Positions 21,226 to 32,809 of a stretch of 64,000 bases of DNA are shown one piece after another. A program made the translations under genes and the position numbers. Origin of the DNA: Oreohelix idahoensis (Eukaryota; Mollusca; Gastropoda; Stylommatophora; Oreohelicidae); assembly GCA_024509875.1 (NCBI GenBank), contig JAMPIV010017568.1:186001-250000 (forward strand). The letters are read 5' to 3'. The notes beneath the pieces are model-generated. The model had not been told where the DNA came from. It saw only the letters and a list, made by a program, of their open reading frames with translations, and did not search any database. Position 1 is the first letter of the stretch; the number at the start of each line of letters is the position of its first letter.

Positions 21226-22750
21226 AATGAAATTAAAGAGTAATGGGCTCTAGATTCAAAATGTATATCTCTCCCACTTGTTGCCCAATGACTATACTTA
21301 GTCGTAAGGTAATTCAAACCTTTTCAAAACCAACTGTATATACAGTACTTCTTCGTTATGTGTGATATACTTGTCTCTGAAGTATATGATACTTATCAAC
21401 TAATCTCACAGTGTATCCGTAATCATCGTATATATTAACATATCAGCAATTAACAATATACTATAATCCAGTACTAACTATCACCTTTACTACCTATTTA
21501 AAAGCATGCCATACTATCACTTTAGACAAAAGATTAACTGACAACACTGGAAACAAATCTGGAAAAAGACAACAATGTAAAAAGTCATAAAATCTTACCA
21601 TATAATAAAACAATTGTTTCCACCGTCAATGAATAGTACAGGACGAGATACAATCACATAGAACTGCTGTACATATTAAAAAGAAAGTCAGAGAAGAACT
21701 ACAGGTACGAACATAATCATACTGAACTAAATAAGAATTCCACGACAATATGTTACTCGACAGCACAGCTAAACAAATAAGAAAATATTAATCTCAGTCA
21801 GAGCGGAAATACGACAGCACTAAATGCTGAATCCCTGAAAGAGATCAATACAATCAAAATCTATAGAACGACGACAACTAAATTCATCCAAAGATATAAT
21901 TGAGTGTCGCCCACAAGAAAACATAAAACATAAAAGATACACAAAAATAAGATGTGCCTGACATTTTTAGGACCGGAGACCATGACCCTACAAACATATA
22001 TTCGCTTATATGATTAAAATCCACGACCGCCAATCCTCGTTGTAGACAAGACGCATCAACCTCGCAAAGTAGCCTTGAATCTATGCAATAAACACGGGTC
22101 AAGAAAAGAATGTAAAGTCTGGGTTGCACAACGCGTATAAGTGTCCTGTACAAGACGTTCCCTGTTCCTACTTAGGAAATCCACGTGGTCAGCAAATCTG
22201 TTTGGTGACGTACGTAAAAGATTAAATCATCCTTCCTGACCATTGCAGACAACCGAAATGATTTCTCGGACATCAGGGTTGAAAGACTTGTCAGACTTGA
22301 AAGACCCAAAAGACTGGTTCTGGATACCGTCATGCTTCTCACGATTCATATTATTGGTATAATAAATGTCCACTGGTAACTTTACTTTAGGATTTACAAG
22401 TCCGTTCAGGTGATCTTGATGTAATGGTTCACTACACCGATTCAATGTGAAATGGCCTCGAGGTGACAATATTCTTCATAGTAACCTGTGACTGCAGTAT
22501 ATTGTGTCGAAATTTCATATCTGTTCGTAGGCAGTCAAATGTCTGTTCAGCGACTTTAATAAAATATATGTTGTTTGGTATTAATGTCTTCCCAACAGTC
22601 CAAGGTCTTGGCATGACCTCGTACGAAAAATTGCAATTTCTATTGATTCCACAAATTCGTGTGCTTGATATCTTGCGTACTTTCCACAGTACAGCATTGT
22701 ACATATTCCAAACAATTAATTCCTCTCCAACGGAACGAGCCTCCCATATC
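21226..22750 (-). other. Gypsy-2 leader
   Basis: 1.5 kb between the 5' LTR and Gag. No conserved frame and no nested element recognised. Only the TGG-starting primer-site candidate next to the LTR stands out. Confidence 0.55.
22729..22746 (-). promoter_or_regulatory. Gypsy-2 primer-binding site candidate
   Basis: Four bases inside the 5' LTR the minus strand reads TGGGAGGCTCGTTCC. It resembles a proline tRNA primer site with one extra base. Tentative. Confidence 0.4.
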
Positions 22751-23053
22751 TGTGGCGTTAAAAGTTATATATTCTTCAGCTGATTGTTTGTGCTCGTTTT
22801 CACACTGTGTCTAGGTTTATATATCATAGTCCCACAAGGTTCAGGACAGCCACAATAGCTCATTAACAATACTTTCTATGACTCGAAGATTCTACACAAC
22901 GATCAATATAACAGCTGGATATTTTAGTAACATTCCATTTATTATTCACGTAGACAATACATCATTACACAGCATGCATAATTAGGTAGATTCAGCAACT
23001 CCTATAATCCGTAGGTCCATAAAATGTTACCTCATTCCTATTCCTACCTTTAG
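22751..23053 (-). repeat. Gypsy-2 right LTR (5' LTR)
   Basis: Matches 15678-15980 with two clear substitutions (ATTAACAATAC for ATTAACGATAC, and GATTCTACAC for GATTCCACAC). This low divergence suggests a fairly young insertion. Confidence 0.88.
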
Positions 23054-23436
23054 TTGTATTTAATAAACATTAATATGTTTCAAGACACTTCTATTGTAAC
23101 ATTTCCCATATTTCTACCACTGGGTAGAACACACACATAAGTCGCCCATTCAGGGTCAAAACACGCTCTGTCCATTTTTCCTCCACACTGCTCACGTCAT
23201 GTGCGCAATACACATATCGACAAATTACTATCGTGCTGCGCTCATCAGCACCAAAATCCTATACATTTTCTAGCGTGTGGCGTGCAATAGCCAGCGCCAC
23301 AGAGACAGAGAACAGACAGCTTCGCAACTTCAAATGAGCAATTCCCAAAAAGCCAGAAAGAGAAAGATCTGACCTATAATTCCATACTTATAAGTGACAG
23401 ATCGAGGTATTTGGGAAACTTAAAACCCTAAAAAGT
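23054..23436. other. Spacer between Gypsy-2 and Gypsy-3
   Basis: About 380 bp without a recognisable gene or repeat. Its last five bases (AAAGT 23432-23436) are the Gypsy-3 target duplication. Confidence 0.6.
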
Positions 23437-25842
23437 TGTGGTAAAGTGGGATGTTATAAATATTTATAGGGGACTTAGTGTACTGACTGAGATCAGCTGT
23501 GAAGGTATCTCTATCTAATAAGGGTAGTGTATTACAGATGACCTTACTTGCTACCACATATTTATACCTCAGTCAGAATTATTCTGGAATATTGTGATGA
23601 CTACGTTAAATGTCTAGGGTATGTATATGATGAAGTGTAAGTCACAACAACAACAGACAGATAAACAATTTAATTTATTCCACCACACTTGACAACACTG
23701 TGACACTCACACACATGTAACATTCTATAAGACTATCTTAAATGAGTCACTGGTAAATTTTCAAATATCAATATGTATTAAGTACTTTTATTAATATTTA
23801 TGTCCTGATTCACTTACAAAGTGAACCAGGAATCACAATCAATTTTAATTACAATTTATATGTACAGGATTTATCAATATGAACTTTGTAGTGACATATT
23901 TTATTAATATTATCATATGTGTGTCAGTTTTGTAGTAGTAATATGAGGTAATACTGGTTTTGTTTTTTCAAGCTATGTTGTTATTTGTCATCATGACTTC
24001 AAGTGTTTGTTTCTGTTGGAACTAGTATTGGAGATGTTCTCAGTTCCTTTCATTAAAACAATTAATTTCCCCTCTTATTTTTATACAATGTCAGTTTAAG
24101 ATGGGGTTACATAATGTTGAGCTCCGCTGGCCACATAGGCTTATCTTTCGTGATGTCGGCAGGAAAAGACTCCTCTGCTCGATTGCTCCCCTGTGTTCTG
24201 GAGACACCTCACTATTTGCTATATGGACCAAGGAGTATGCTGTCCGCCTCTGGATTCAGCAAAGCTCTGACCAGGTGCTGCTCAATAACTTTTGGACCAC
24301 GGTCCCTGAAACAAGAAGGTTGTACCTCCTACTTCATAACTAGTTTATAATCCATTTACAGACTGAACACAATACATAACAAACACTGAGTTCAGAGCGG
24401 TAGGCCAACTGTCAGCTTCATCTGAAATAATTTACACCAGTATATTCCTCCCTAATGGTTACTACGCCTCTGCAATTCCAGCATTATTTCTTTCTAGTCA
24501 ATAATATAGGTGTCAGTGTACTGTTTGGCAATTCCATGCAGTTTTACTTTCCTCCGACACCTTCTGTTCAGGTTGGAGCACTATATAGGCTTTACCTCAT
24601 GTTCGCTACTGAACCACACATATATACAGACATAAATTATCAATTTACATTCAATTTTCATTAAAAAGATATTGAATATATCAAGCTTACCACAATTCAT
24701 GGAATAATACACAGTTACGTTGAATGGCAATGAATATAGCACAACTTCGATCTGCCGATGTCCCAGGCTTTTATTTAGAAAAATATGCACTGGTGCTCAA
24801 CGCACTGGTTCTGTAGTAAGTTTATTTGAACATGTGGTGGTGACCTGACGCCTCTGATTGACTATATTCGCGGGTCTAACCAATCGTGCCATGTTTACCC
24901 AATCGTTTGAAAAAAAGTACTCCTACTCCCGTTTCCCCTGACAACAAAAGATAGTATTTATAGCCCGACTAATCGTGTTTAGCCTTACATTTCTTGCGCT
25001 CCAATCAAATCGGATTTAACATGGAGACCCATTTCCCGTACAATGGTGGGGTGAAAATCTGCCACTGAGCGATTCTGATTTGGGTGTTGTCTGATATCCC
25101 TCACTATTTCTTTTGGCTATAATTTGGTAATTCCTAGACTATTTGCGTAACGTTTAACATATTCTTTGTCAGCAAGTCCTAAGGAACCCAAATATACAAA
25201 TTTAAAGGAGCTAAGTGGCTGCGTTCAAAATATGCATTTTCTTCTAACTCCTGTTTACTTCGAATACGATGTGGTGTCTGGGTACTGTAATGTTTTCAAA
25301 CGTAAACCAGTATAATGTCATGTTTCCTAATAAGCGTTTTGTGAGTTTTTAAAAACTAACTCTCGTGTGTGTAGTGTTTTTTTTTCACTGTCGATTTGAA
25401 AAAAGCTAGTGCTTGTGGCCTTACACGCGTGATGGTAGTAATTGTGTATCGCGAGACGCATGTTTAGTATTGCCTGCGTTCCGGCTTTCAGCCTCTCCCT
25501 TTCTTTCTATCTTTAGTCCATCTGTCTTTCGTTTTTGGGTAACGTAGTGTATAAAATGACATGAATGGAATTTTAAATCTAGGTCAACTTGCGTATCTCA
25601 AGGTTTTTCTTAGAAATGCAGCACATGTTTTATCGTAGAAAGCGGGTATTGAAGCAGTAGGCTTTTACTATCAACGTGAAACGTTACAATTTGCAGACGA
25701 AGGAGAAAACAAGGGGGATTTCGAGTACAGTCATTGTGACAGCACTGTTCTTTACCATTCTTCTTTCCTTTTATTGAATTTATGTGTTAGGCTTTACATT
25801 TACCTGATAATTTATATATGTGGATTAGAATATTTCACGACA
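23437..25842 (-). repeat. Gypsy-3 left LTR (3' LTR)
   Basis: 2406 bp, nearly identical to 29454-31860; I see scattered single-base changes and 1-2 base indels. The small open frames that occur in both LTRs (for example 24101-24343 and 30120-30362) resemble no known protein and are probably chance. Confidence 0.92.
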
Positions 25843-26298
25843 TCTCCCCTCTTAAAACAGACATCTTATGTCAGTCCTTTATTCTATATACACATAGATA
25901 AATGTAAGTCAACTTGACTTTACTCTGCTGTTGTGCTATCATGGTTTTATGTAGTTGGGTCCATTCAGAGTAGGCACTACTCATGAAATCTGCCTCAGAC
26001 CTCTACAACCAATAATATTTTTCGGTTATGTTACTGAACAGCCGCAAGTGTGACTGCTTGTCTTAATGCTGCTTCACAACCCGTATTCACCATTTCTCTT
26101 CTCTGAGTCTGCGCAATGACATGTCCAGAGAACATTAGATTTTCCTCAAAATGTACGTTATGAGGAGATAACATATACCTGGTGATAGCAGAGTTTTCGT
26201 AGTGGATCCCATAATCTTCTTATTAGCCTGTATAAAACATTCGGAATATCCTCAATCAAAGAGGCAACTCAGGGATTCATTACGTTCCTCCGAAATGT
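25843..26298 (-). other. Gypsy-3 3' UTR
   Basis: Begins with the polypurine tract next to the LTR. The rest shows no frame; this is where the remainder of Pol should lie and has been deleted. Confidence 0.6.
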
Positions 26299-27174
26299 TT
26301 ACATCCAACAATTTTGTCTGATATCAGGTTTTACTGGAATCTGATAGTATCCTTTACTCAGATCCACTTTTGAGAAATATTTAGCTTTATTTAGCCTGGC
26401 AAACAACTGATTTGTATCCGGCAATGGATCCACCTGTCCTTCTGTAATAGCATTCAGTCTCCTGTAATCTATACAGAGTCTATGTTCTCCAGAGGGCTTC
26501 CTTAAGAGTACAACACCGGAACTATACGAAGATTCACTGTGTGAAATAATTCCTTCCTTCAACAAATAGTCTATCTCTTCCTTCAAAGCTTTCTCCTTAG
26601 CAAAAGGAATCGAATAGGGTTTCATACAGACAGGTGTGGGGTCTATCAGTTTCATATCATATTCCAATAAGTTTGTATGCCCTGGTCGGTCTGTTAACAC
26701 CTCTGCATGATTGTCGAGAACCTGTTGCACTCTCTCTTTCTGAGTTTTCGTTAAATGTGTACTGATTTTCACCTGTGCCGCTGTCTCACAGGGGTGTAAT
26801 GGATATTCAAATGATGAAAGTGGTTCCTTTTTCATCTCCATGGCAATGGACAAGGTCAACAAGTGTGTCTCTTCCTGATGTTCTCTTTCCAAATATTTCT
26901 TCAGGAGATTCACATGATAGATTTTTTCTTTCCCCTTCTTATCTATCTTATAATTGGTTCTAGACACCTTCTCTAGAACTGTATATGGACCTTGCCATCC
27001 AATTTGTAACTTATTCTGACTACCGGGTAGAAGAAGCAGTACCTTCTCTCCCACAGCCAAATCTCTGTCTTTTGCTTTCCTGTTATAATAGGCAGCATGT
27101 TTCTTCCTGGCTTGTTTCAAATTTTCATTGGCAAGTTTCCAGCCAGTTTTTAAACGAGTGGTCAGCTCATTCAC
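26299..27174 (-). pseudogene. Gypsy-3 integrase C-terminus joined to truncated reverse transcriptase
   Basis: The open frame (291 codons from 27174) starts in the integrase C-terminal domain (VGEKVLLLLPG, LQIGWQGPYTVLEKV, KEKIYHVNLLKKY). After a linker it passes into the reverse transcriptase N-terminal half (LLKEGIISHSESSYSS, HRLCIDYRRLNAIT, AKYFSKVDLSKGYYQIP with the motif A aspartate). It ends soon after at a TAA, so the YxDD motif, thumb and RNase H are lost. The frame extends further upstream in codon sense (GPYVALLRTW) without an ATG and is shifted relative to the Gag frame. The integrase-to-reverse-transcriptase order matches Gypsy-2 and -4. Confidence 0.88.
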
Positions 27175-27250
27175 ATATTGGTATGAGGATGTAATATTTT
27201 CCTCTGCCTTTTCGTCAGTCCACGTTCTTAACAGAGCTACATATGGACCT

Positions 27251-29263
27251 TTAATTTTGTGGACCTATTTGTCCATGCACCGGTATGGTCTCTTCCACCG
27301 AAGCTCTATAGTGATGATTTTTCTTCCCAGAATTATCATGCACAAAACGACCACTACCAATTTTTCTTTTGGGGCTTTCTCCCCACTTAAAATTCTTGAT
27401 GAGAGATTTCCTCTCTACATCTTCTTCCTCCAGTTTGTTTAAGTCCGATTGAGGGATTTTCGGCTTATCCTGGGGTAAGACATCTTTTTGCACTCTCCGC
27501 ATAGTGGCCATTGTAAAACAGTTAAGTGAAGCTTGTCCGTGAAAAGGGGCTTCCCATTCCATTTGGTCCACTTTATCAAATTTATTTTTCTTTTTATTAT
27601 CAGGCCTAATTTTGCCCCTTGGCGTGTCCAGGTCCTGATCAATGTTCCCACTTGTGGGTGTTCCCTCATGTGCTATGCTACACCTTTCTACAAAATTCTC
27701 AATGTCCCATCTTGCTTTGGGCCAATAATAATTGTGAGCCACCTTTTGGATGATGGTACCTATTTTCTCATGGTCCCCATCTGGTTTCACATGTAGGCTC
27801 CTTATTAATTCTGCCCTATATCTTTTAGGAAGTACCAGCTGTCCCTGACCTTTGGATCTAGCTCCAGTCTTCCTATACATCAACTTGTTTTTCATGTAAA
27901 AATCTCCCTTGCCTGGAGTTGTATGACAAGTTGACAATTTCCTGAAACAAGGCTTGAGGGTCTTATCCCCAGCCTGTGCCTTCCTCATCTCTTCTGGAGT
28001 GGTATCTAACATAATATCCTCCTCCTTTCTTGAGGTCGACCTGACCTGAAGGGTGGCCATATACACAGGTTTCCTTCTACAATGGTCAGTGTCATGATTG
28101 TTCATCTGACAATTTTTACACCACCTTTTCCCTTGGTTGAAAGATTTTCTTTCATCATATTTCCTTTCATCGAATTGTGGGGTTTTATTTTTATTGTCAT
28201 ACCGTGGCCTATCAAATTGGTGCTTACCTTTGTTTTGATCTCTAGGATCAAATTTATTAAAGTTCTGTGGTGCCCTAAAATTTTCCAGCTGTTTCTTCTT
28301 ATTACCTGATACTTCTGCCTGAGCTGCTTGATACCTTTCTGCAACATTTAGCAACTCACCCAGCCTCTCTGCACCTTGTTCCATGAGAAACTTTCTCAGG
28401 TCTGGAGCCATGGACTCTCTTAATTGTTCTATAAGGACCATTTCCTTAAGATCTTGGGTTTTCCCCAGAGAAGTCCATTTCTCCAAGTATGTCTCTAACC
28501 GTGCAGAGAACTGGTGATAGGTTTCACCTGACAGTAGTTTAGCATTCCTAAATTTTTTCCTATAAAATTCTGCGTTCTTTTCATATCTTAACAAAAGAGC
28601 CTGCTTTAGCATGTCATAATTTTCCTGATCACCTCTGCTCATTTTGGCAAAAACTTCATAAGCTGCCCCACGAAGACCTTGAGATAACTTTAAGCTCCAC
28701 CTTTCTCTCTCTAACCCATATGTGGTAGCTAATAGTTCATATCTATTTAGATAGCTCTCAATATCATCGTCTTTCTCAACAAAATGATCTAAATGAAAGT
28801 TCATAGCTGAGGTTGAGGCTCCCTGGCTAGCAGTGGCATCAGAGGTAAAGGGACTGGCACCATTTTCAGGAGCATGGCCCTGAAACTCAAACTCCCTTAG
28901 TCGTAACTCATGTTCCCTTTGTAATCTCTTCTCCTCCTTTTCTGCTTCCTTCTCTGCAGCTAATCTTCTTTCCTCGGCTTCCCTTTCTGCAGCTAATCTC
29001 TTGGCTTCTCTTTCTGCTTCCAATTTCTTAGCCTCAGCCTCAATCTGCAACCTCTTAATCTCTTTTTCAGCCTCTATTCTCTTATCTTCGGCCAATCTTT
29101 CAGATTCTAATTTTCTTTCGGCCTCTTTTTCTAATCTTCTTTCTTCCCGTTCAATATATTTGTCACATTCAGCAGTGACATAAGCAATCATAATTTGCCC
29201 GTCCATTCCTAACTCTTTCGCAGTCTGTACAGCAGCAGATCGAAATTTTGCCAAGTCGGCCAT
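27251..29263 (-). CDS. Gypsy-3 Gag-like protein, intact 670 codons, with integrase zinc-domain remnant
   Basis: The only long element frame here without a break. Residues 32-128 form a Glu/Arg/Lys/Ala coiled coil with heptad-like EAER repeats. Residues 165-315 are a capsid with strong SCAN resemblance (AEFYRKKFRN, YHQFSARLETYLEKW, DLKEMVLIEQLRESM, LRKFLMEQ). A basic Asn/Arg/Lys/Gln tail follows, then a true CCHC zinc knuckle at 382-395 (C-x2-C-x4-H-x4-C). There is no protease. Residues 475-535 resemble the integrase zinc domain (YYWPKARWDIENFVERC) with one cysteine lost, and the last 140 residues are lysine-rich with no integrase core. Start ATG 29263 gives MADLAKFRSA, like MADFVKVKAG in Gypsy-2. 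Confidence 0.88.
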   Translation of the reverse strand: MADLAKFRSAAVQTAKELGMDGQIMIAYVTAECDKYIEREERRLEKEAERKLESERLAEDKRIEAEKEIKRLQIEAEAKKLEAEREAKRLAAEREAEERRLAAEKEAEKEEKRLQREHELRLREFEFQGHAPENGASPFTSDATASQGASTSAMNFHLDHFVEKDDDIESYLNRYELLATTYGLERERWSLKLSQGLRGAAYEVFAKMSRGDQENYDMLKQALLLRYEKNAEFYRKKFRNAKLLSGETYHQFSARLETYLEKWTSLGKTQDLKEMVLIEQLRESMAPDLRKFLMEQGAERLGELLNVAERYQAAQAEVSGNKKKQLENFRAPQNFNKFDPRDQNKGKHQFDRPRYDNKNKTPQFDERKYDERKSFNQGKRWCKNCQMNNHDTDHCRRKPVYMATLQVRSTSRKEEDIMLDTTPEEMRKAQAGDKTLKPCFRKLSTCHTTPGKGDFYMKNKLMYRKTGARSKGQGQLVLPKRYRAELIRSLHVKPDGDHEKIGTIIQKVAHNYYWPKARWDIENFVERCSIAHEGTPTSGNIDQDLDTPRGKIRPDNKKKNKFDKVDQMEWEAPFHGQASLNCFTMATMRRVQKDVLPQDKPKIPQSDLNKLEEEDVERKSLIKNFKWGESPKRKIGSGRFVHDNSGKKNHHYRASVEETIPVHGQIGPQN

Positions 29264-29430
29264 TGTCTAACATATAAATGTAAACAATTCAATCTTTCAA
29301 TAATTATCTAAGGACACTACAGGCACTGAGAGCTCAACGTTATTTATTTTCACCCAAGGATACTTTTTAATTCTTATTATTCCCTGAAGTGAATTACCCC
29401 CAATATTTTTAATAGGGAAAGATTCAAAAT

Positions 29431-29448
29431 CCCGAGAGCGAGACCCCA
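29431..29448 (-). promoter_or_regulatory. Gypsy-3 primer-binding site candidate
   Basis: Five bases inside the 5' LTR the minus strand reads TGGGGTCTCGCTCTCGGG and goes on ATTTTGAATC. This looks like the complement of a tRNA 3' end including part of the T arm. The tRNA is not identified. Confidence 0.5.
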
Positions 29449-29453
29449 ATATA

Positions 29454-31860
29454 TGTGGTAAAGTGGGATGTTATAAATATTTATAGGGGACTTAGTGTAC
29501 TGACTGAGATCAGCTGTGAAGGTATCTGTATCTAATAAGGGTAGTGTATTACAGATGACCTTACTTGCTACCACATATTTATACCTCAGTCAGAATTATT
29601 CTGGAATATTGTGATGACTACGTTAAATGTCTAGGGTATGTATATGATGAAGTGTAAGTCACAACAACAACAGACAGATAAACAATTTAATTTATTCCAC
29701 CACACTTGACAACACTGTGACACTCACACACATGTAACATTCTATATAAGACTATCTTAAATGAGTCACTGGTAAATTTTCAAATATCAATATGTATTAA
29801 GCACTTTTATTAATATATATGTCCTGATTCAACTACAAAGTGAACCAGGAATCACAATCAATTTTAATTACAATTTATATGTACAGGATGTATCAATATG
29901 AACTTTGTAGTGACATATTTTATTAATATTATCATATGTGTGTCAGTTGTGTAGTAGTAATATGAGGTAATACTGGTTTTGTTTTTTCAAGCTATGTTGT
30001 TAATTGTCATCATGACTTCACGTGTTTGTTTATGTTGGAACTAGTATTGGAGATGTTCTCAGTTCCTTTCATTAAAACAATTAATTTCCCCTCTTATTTT
30101 TATACAATGTCAGTTTAAGATGGGGTTACATAATGTTGAGCTCCGCTGGCCACATAGGCTTATCTTTCGTGATGTCGGCAGGAAAAGACTCCTCTGCTCG
30201 ATTGCTCCCCTGTGTTCTGGAGACACCTCACTGTTTGCTATATGGACCAAGGAGTATGCTGTCCGCCTCTGGATTCAGCAAAGCTCTGACCAGGTGCTGC
30301 TCAATAACTTTAGGACCACAGTCCCTGAAACAAGAAGGTTGTACCTCCTACTTCATAACTAGTTTATAATCCATTTACAGACTGAACACAATACATAACA
30401 AACACTGAGTTCAGAGCGGTAGGCCAACTGTCAGCTTCATCTGAAATAATTTACACCAGTATATTCCTCCCTAATGGTTACTACGCCTCTGCAATTCCAG
30501 CATTATTTCTTTCTAGTCAATAATATAGGTGTCAGTGTACTGTTTGGCAATTCCATGCAGTTTTACTTTCCTCCGACACCTTCTGTTCAGGTTGGAGCAC
30601 TATATAGGCTTTACCTCATGTTCGCTACTGAACCACACATATATACAGACATAAATTATCAATTTACATTCAATTTTCATTAAAAAGATATTGAATATAT
30701 CAAGCTTACCACAATTCATGGAATAATACACAGTTTACGTTGAATGGCAATGAATATAGCACAACTTCGATCTGCCGATGTCCCAGGCTTTTATTTAGAA
30801 AAATATGCACTGGTGCTCAACGCACTGGTTCTGTAGTAAGTTTATTTGAACATGTGGTGGTGACCTGACGCCTCTGATTGACTATATTCGCGGGTCTAAC
30901 CAATCGTGCCATGTTTACCCAATCGTTTGAAAAAAAGTACTCCTACTCCCGTTTCCCCTGACAACAAAAGATAGTATTTATAGCCCGACTAATCGTGTTT
31001 AGCCTTACATTTCTTGCGCTCCAATCAAATCGGATTTAACATGGAGACCCATTTCCCGTACAATGGTGGGGTGAAAATCTGCCACTGAGCGATTCTGATT
31101 TGGGTGTTGTCTGACATCCCTCACTATTTCTTTGGCTATAATTTGGTAATTCCTAGACTATTTGCGTAACGTTTAACATATTCTTTGTCAGCAAGTCCTA
31201 AGGAACCCAAATATACAAATTTAAAGGAGCTAAGTGGCTGCGTTCAAAATATGCATTTTCTTCTACCTCCTGTTTACTTCGAATACGATGTGGTGTCTGG
31301 GTACTGTAATGTTTTCAAACGTAAACCAGTATAATGTCATGTTTCCTAATAAGCGTTTTGTGAGTTTTTAAAAACTAACTCTCGTGTGTGTAGTGTTTTT
31401 TTTCACTGTCGATTTGAAAAAAGCTAGTGCTTGTGGCCTTACACGCGTGATGGTAGTAATTGTGTATCGCGAGACGCGTGTTTAGTATTGCCTGCGTTCC
31501 GGCTTTCAGCCTCTCCCTTTCTTTCTATCTTTAGTCCATCTGTCTTTCGTTTTTGGGTAACGTAGTGTATAAAATGACATGGATGGAACTTTAAATCTAG
31601 GTCAACTTGCGTATCTCAAGGTTTTTCTTAGAAATGCAGCACATGTTTTATCGTAGAAAGCGGGTATTGAAGCAGTAGGCTTTTACTATCAACGTGAAAC
31701 GTTACAATTTGCAGACGAAGGAGAAAACAAGGGGAATTTCGAGTACAGTCATTGTGACAGCACTGTTCTTTACCATTCTTCTTTCCTTTTATTGAATTTA
31801 TGTGTTAGGCTTTACATTTACCTGATAATTTATATATGTCGATTAGAATATTTCACGACA
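29454..31860 (-). repeat. Gypsy-3 right LTR (5' LTR)
   Basis: 2407 bp matching 23437-25842. It ends TTTCACGACA followed by the AAAGT duplication. Confidence 0.92.
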
Positions 31861-31865
31861 AAAGT

Positions 31866-32334
31866 AAGCCCGCCTTTATAAATACTAACTCTGAAAAACT
31901 TAAGGTACCAGGACTTTAAATATTAGGACTGGATACGTAAGGAAATGTATCACCCGTCATAAGAGAAACTTTTCCAGACCAAGTGTTTCGCAGATTCACC
32001 CGTCATAAGAGGAATTCAAAATTTCCAGATCAAGTGATTCGAGAGCATATAACCTAAATTGCTCGTGTCCATTTCTAACCTATGCGAGGAGATTGTGTAT
32101 TCCCAAAAATTTGGGGTAAGTTTAACAATTATTTTACAAATGTGAATGTGATATGTTTTTCTTGCTAAGTGGTTATATATGAGGCTGGCAACCACAACAT
32201 ACGAAAATAGTACATTCATAAACCACTACAGCAAGCGCTGGTGAATTCTTCTGGCTAGTCGCGCGGAAAACCGACAGCAGAGGTGACCCCAGACTCTGAA
32301 TGGAGCAGTGATGACTGATGATTACATGATTGAT
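31866..32334. other. Unassigned spacer with a short IR-A-like piece
   Basis: No gene. Near 32180-32260 the sequence GAGGCTGGCAACC...TTCATAAACCAC...GCTGGTGA resembles the inverted repeat family IR-A (compare 58563-58625). CACCCGTCATAAGAG occurs twice (31950, 31997). Confidence 0.5.
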
Positions 32335-32693
32335 ATAGTACTCCATCGCGTGGTTCATAGTTACTGTAGTACTCCATTGCATGGTTCATTGTTAATGTTT
32401 ACTCCATTGCGTGGTTCATGGTTAATGTAATGCTCAACCGCGTGGTTCATGGTTAATGTAGTACTCCATCGTGTGATTGATGGTTAATGCAGTACTACAT
32501 CGCGTGATTCATAGTTAATGTAGTACTCCATCGCGTGGTTCATGGTTAATGTTGTACTCCATTGCATGGTTCATAGTAAATGTAGTACTCCATTGTGTGG
32601 TTCACGGTTAATGTAGTACTCAATCGCGTGGTTCATGTTTAATGTAGTACTCCATCGCGTGATTGATGGTTAATGCAGTACTAAATTTACTCC
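32335..32693 (+). repeat. 31-bp minisatellite, about 11 units
   Basis: The tandem unit is TAGTACTCCATCGCGTGG followed by TTCATGGTTAATG, 31 bp, with point variants between units and a few shortened ones. The same unit in opposite orientation forms the larger array at 43321-44081. Confidence 0.93.
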
Positions 32694-32809
32694 CTAAAGT
32701 GTATAATATTTTGTGAGATATATGCACTTTGTTAATTGTAACTTAGGCAACTCATTATTCGCGACGTCCAGACACATTTTCCCAGTTTAATACCCGGAAT
32801 AATAGTGGT

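Larger units (their letters stand above)
15678..23053 (-). mobile_element. Gypsy-2: Gmr1-like LTR retrotransposon, nearly complete, split by a SINE
   Basis: Minus strand, 7.4 kb. Direct repeats of 303 bp lie at 15678-15980 and 22751-23053, with only two or three differences seen. The order on the minus strand is Gag - CxxC...CGH - protease - integrase - reverse transcriptase - RNase H, all in what was one long frame. A G16 tract (15985-16000 on the plus strand as C16) sits next to the 3' LTR as polypurine tract. A TGGGAGGCTCGTTCC primer-site candidate (22729-22746) sits next to the 5' LTR. The flanks (GAGAC and TTGTA) do not match, so no target duplication is visible. Confidence 0.88.
23437..31860 (-). 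mobile_element. Gypsy-3: non-autonomous Gmr1-like LTR retrotransposon with long LTRs
   Basis: 8424 bp flanked by AAAGT (23432-23436 and 31861-31865). LTRs are 2406 bp (23437-25842) and 2407 bp (29454-31860), start TGTGGTAAAG and end TTTCACGACA. The purine tract AAGAGGGGAGA (minus strand, 25843-25853) and the primer-site candidate TGGGGTCTCGCTCTCGGG (29431-29448) place it on the minus strand. Coding content is an intact 670-codon Gag-like frame (27251-29263) and the integrase C-terminus joined to part of reverse transcriptase (26299-27174). Protease, integrase core, most of reverse transcriptase and RNase H are absent. A partner element must have supplied enzymes. Confidence 0.92.

Noticed and set aside
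24101..24664. Small frames in the Gypsy-3 LTRs, duplicated at 30120-30683
   Set aside because: They are repeated only because the LTR is; no motif, no family resemblance, and overlapping alternative frames of similar length.
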